NCBI RefSeq assembly: GCF_900103195.1
Contig: NZ_FMWU01000024.1
Location: 30,674-94,673, forward strand
Reading direction: 5' to 3'
From: Methylobacterium sp. UNC378MF
GTDB lineage: Bacteria; Pseudomonadota; Alphaproteobacteria; Rhizobiales; Beijerinckiaceae
DNA length: 64,000 nt
A program made the position numbers and the translations under genes. Each line of letters begins with the position of its first letter. Within the stretch, counting starts at the first letter, position 1. The notes beneath the pieces are model-generated. The model saw only the letters and a program-made list of their open reading frames with translations. It was not told where the DNA came from and ran no database searches. Below, in pieces: positions 62,440 to 64,000 of the stretch.

Positions 62440-63378
62440 TCAGATGATGCCGGGGGCCGGCGGCTCGTGGGCCAGCCGGACCAGGAGATCCCTCAGCCAG
62501 CGGTGAGCCGGGTCGTGGTCGTAGGAGGCGTGCCAGAGCATCGATACGGCCACGTCGTCGAGGGGCACCGGCACGGGGCTGACGCTGAGCGCCAGGGCAC
62601 TGGCGAAGGAGGTGGCGAGCCGGGCGTGCATCGTGGCGATAACCGGCGCCGCCCGGACCATGAACGGCACGACGAGGAAGCGCGGGGTCGTCACCGCCAG
62701 GGTGCGCGAGCGCCCGATCAGCGCGAGGGCGTCGTCGACCACCCCGTGGGCGGTCTCGCGCAGGGACGTCAGCACGTGCGGGAAGCGCAGGTAATCGTCG
62801 AGCGCGATCGGCGGCTGGAGGCCGATCAGCGCGGCGTTGAACAGCACCACGTAGCTGTCCCGGTAGAGGAGGCGCTGCTTATGGTGGAGCTGCCCCTCCG
62901 AGAACAGGCCGATGGCGAGATCGACCCGGTCGGCATCGAGTTCGTCGAGGATCCGGGTCCGGTCGATCGAGCGCAGCAGCAGCCGGATGCCGGGCGCGTC
63001 CCGCCGGAGCTGCGCGATCAGGCGCGGGCCGAGCAGCGCCTCGACGCTGTCCGGCAGGCTCACCGTGAAGGTGCGCTCGACGGTGGTGGGATCGAACTGC
63101 TCCTCCCGGTGCACCAGCGCCTGCACCTGCCGGAGGGTGGCGCGCAGCGGCTCGGCGATCTTGAGGGCCCGGGGCGTCGGCCGCATTCCGTCCGGTGCCC
63201 GGGTCAGGAGCTCGTCGTCGAACAGCCGCCGCAGGCGGGCCAGGCTCGAACTCATCGCCGATTGGCCGATCCCGACCCGCGCGGCGGCCCGCGTGACGCT
63301 GCGCTCGTCGAGAAGCGCGTCGAGGGCGACCAGCAGATTCAGGTCGATCCGGCTGAGATCGATATGGTCGATGGCCAC
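62440..63378 (-). CDS. LysR-family transcriptional regulator
   Basis: The 312-residue protein has a winged HTH (IDLNLLVALDALLDERSVTR, QSAMSSSLARLRRLFDDELL) and an effector domain of the NodD/NahR-like subgroup (FTVSLPDSVEALLGPRLIAQ, LDADRVDLAIGLFSEGQL). The GTG at 63378 gives the usual family start just before the HTH; an ATG at 63441 is possible. Adjacent to DUF2252 in a convergent orientation, so its target is unclear. Confidence 0.88.
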   Translation of the reverse strand: MAIDHIDLSRIDLNLLVALDALLDERSVTRAAARVGIGQSAMSSSLARLRRLFDDELLTRAPDGMRPTPRALKIAEPLRATLRQVQALVHREEQFDPTTVERTFTVSLPDSVEALLGPRLIAQLRRDAPGIRLLLRSIDRTRILDELDADRVDLAIGLFSEGQLHHKQRLLYRDSYVVLFNAALIGLQPPIALDDYLRFPHVLTSLRETAHGVVDDALALIGRSRTLAVTTPRFLVVPFMVRAAPVIATMHARLATSFASALALSVSPVPVPLDDVAVSMLWHASYDHDPAHRWLRDLLVRLAHEPPAPGII

Positions 63379-63563
63379 GGGCGACGCGATCGGTGAGGGC
63401 TCGGATGCCCGACATAGCAGACGTAGCCGCTTCCCCGTCATTTCCGGGATCAGGGTGCGCCGACATGCCAGGATTCCGCTCCGACGGCGGCTCCTGGGCC
63501 GTTGCCGCTCGTGCTGCAACGGTCTGAAAGGCGGGGCCCTCCGGTCGGGACATCCGCGCCCTA

Positions 63564-63589
63564 CCCCCTCTCCCGTGCGGGAGAGGGGG
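63564..63589. repeat. Perfect 12-bp inverted repeat, related to 40418-40449
   Basis: Arms CCCCCTCTCCCG and CGGGAGAGGGGG around TG. Shares the core CCCTCTCCCG-NN-CGGGAGAGGG with the copy at 40.4 kb, so it is a dispersed repeat family. Confidence 0.7.
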
Positions 63590-63644
63590 CCCGCGCCGCG
63601 CGCTCACGCGTCGCGACGTCCCATCGCTCCCCGATCTTGACAAT

Positions 63645-63659
63645 GTTCCTATTTTGTGC
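63645..63659 (+). promoter_or_regulatory. Possible SOS (LexA) box, one mismatch
   Basis: GTTC-CTATTTT-GTGC compared with the alphaproteobacterial LexA box GTTC-N7-GTTC. One mismatch in the second half-site. A TTGACA hexamer overlaps its upstream flank (63638-63643). No downstream start is visible inside the window. Confidence 0.3.
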
Positions 63660-64000
63660 TTCCTAGCCGCACCTGCCCACGGCGCTTCGGGAGCGATCCC
63701 GCGGCGTCCTTCGGGGGCTCGTCCGGTGGCTGACCGGGCGGGTCCGTGGGTGAGGGCGGTGCCTGCGTCGGTGGCTCTCAGCCGCCATCGCCCCGGGCGG
63801 CGAACCGGTACGGGGCGTGTCTCGGTGGCGGGCGTGAGACCGGGCGGTGCTTTGCCCGGCGGGTGCGGAAATGCCCCCGCGCCGACCCGCTTCTGGGCTG
63901 ACCCTGAGCGACCTGCGGACCCGCCCACGACGAGGCGGGACGGCTGGAAGGCCACGGCGCTGATAGCGGGTTCCGGAGGTGCGTGCGCCTCGCAGAGACC

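Larger units (their letters stand above)
63379..64000. other. Non-coding right end of the window
   Basis: About 620 bp without a recognised gene; open frames on the minus strand show no domain. Holds a hairpin repeat (63564-63589) and an SOS-box-like sequence (63645-63659). Confidence 0.5.

Noticed and set aside
1..64000. CRISPR arrays and rRNA genes
   Set aside because: No regularly spaced direct repeats and no rRNA sequence seen.

Overview
The window is high-GC alphaproteobacterial DNA, most likely from Methylobacterium/Methylorubrum. Pointers are a PQQ alcohol dehydrogenase of the lanthanide (ExaF/PedH) type with its cytochrome c-550, several Crp/Fnr regulators paired with DUF6894 proteins (a gene family abundant in this genus), a PQQ-associated beta-propeller and binding protein, and two LysR genes. 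The genus is inferred from protein families, not from an rRNA gene.

Layout. 1-3.5 kb: 5' part of an RND efflux permease, its adaptor, a rhodanese and a glycosyltransferase. 3.7-13 kb: accessory island that begins at tRNA-Pro(GGG). It holds an integrase remnant facing the tRNA, collapsed HK97-type prophage head genes (terminase-portal and protease-capsid fusions), an AT-rich membrane adenylate cyclase, an IS5-family element with a -1 frameshift, an AraC regulator, a tape-measure-like phage protein and small orphan genes. 13-29 kb: regulators and small genes: NmrA-like reductase/LysR divergent pair, Crp-DUF6894 pairs, a REC-Crp fusion, a decayed Gfo/Idh gene, a cupredoxin, an XRE regulator, a GGDEF-EAL protein, an MBL hydrolase, a SCO protein and a periplasmic glucan protein. 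29-34 kb: housekeeping rpoN, glmU, glmS.

34-47.5 kb: M20 peptidase, serine hydrolase, then a quinoprotein alcohol oxidation region. On the minus strand are an orphan PQQ-system ABC binding protein, a YVTN beta-propeller, a NosR-like flavin/iron-sulfur membrane protein and an ApbE flavin transferase. On the plus strand are cytochrome c-550, a MoxJ-type binding protein, the dehydrogenase and a LuxR response regulator. Together they would oxidise an alcohol in the periplasm and pass electrons to cytochrome c; the role of the NosR/ApbE pair is open.

47.7-51.8 kb: MarR plus an AaeB/AaeX/AaeA-type aromatic acid efflux operon. 51.9-60.7 kb: six co-directional genes (minus strand): an acetolactate-synthase-like TPP enzyme, an iron alcohol dehydrogenase, PhaE, PhaC, a CoA transferase and succinate semialdehyde dehydrogenase. 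As a set they can be read as a 2-oxoglutarate -> succinate semialdehyde -> 4-hydroxybutyrate -> polyester route. 60.9-63.4 kb: a DUF2252 protein and a LysR regulator. The last 0.6 kb has no recognisable gene.

Several hairpin repeat families sit between genes. All calls come from reading the sequence and from family knowledge; no database search was run.
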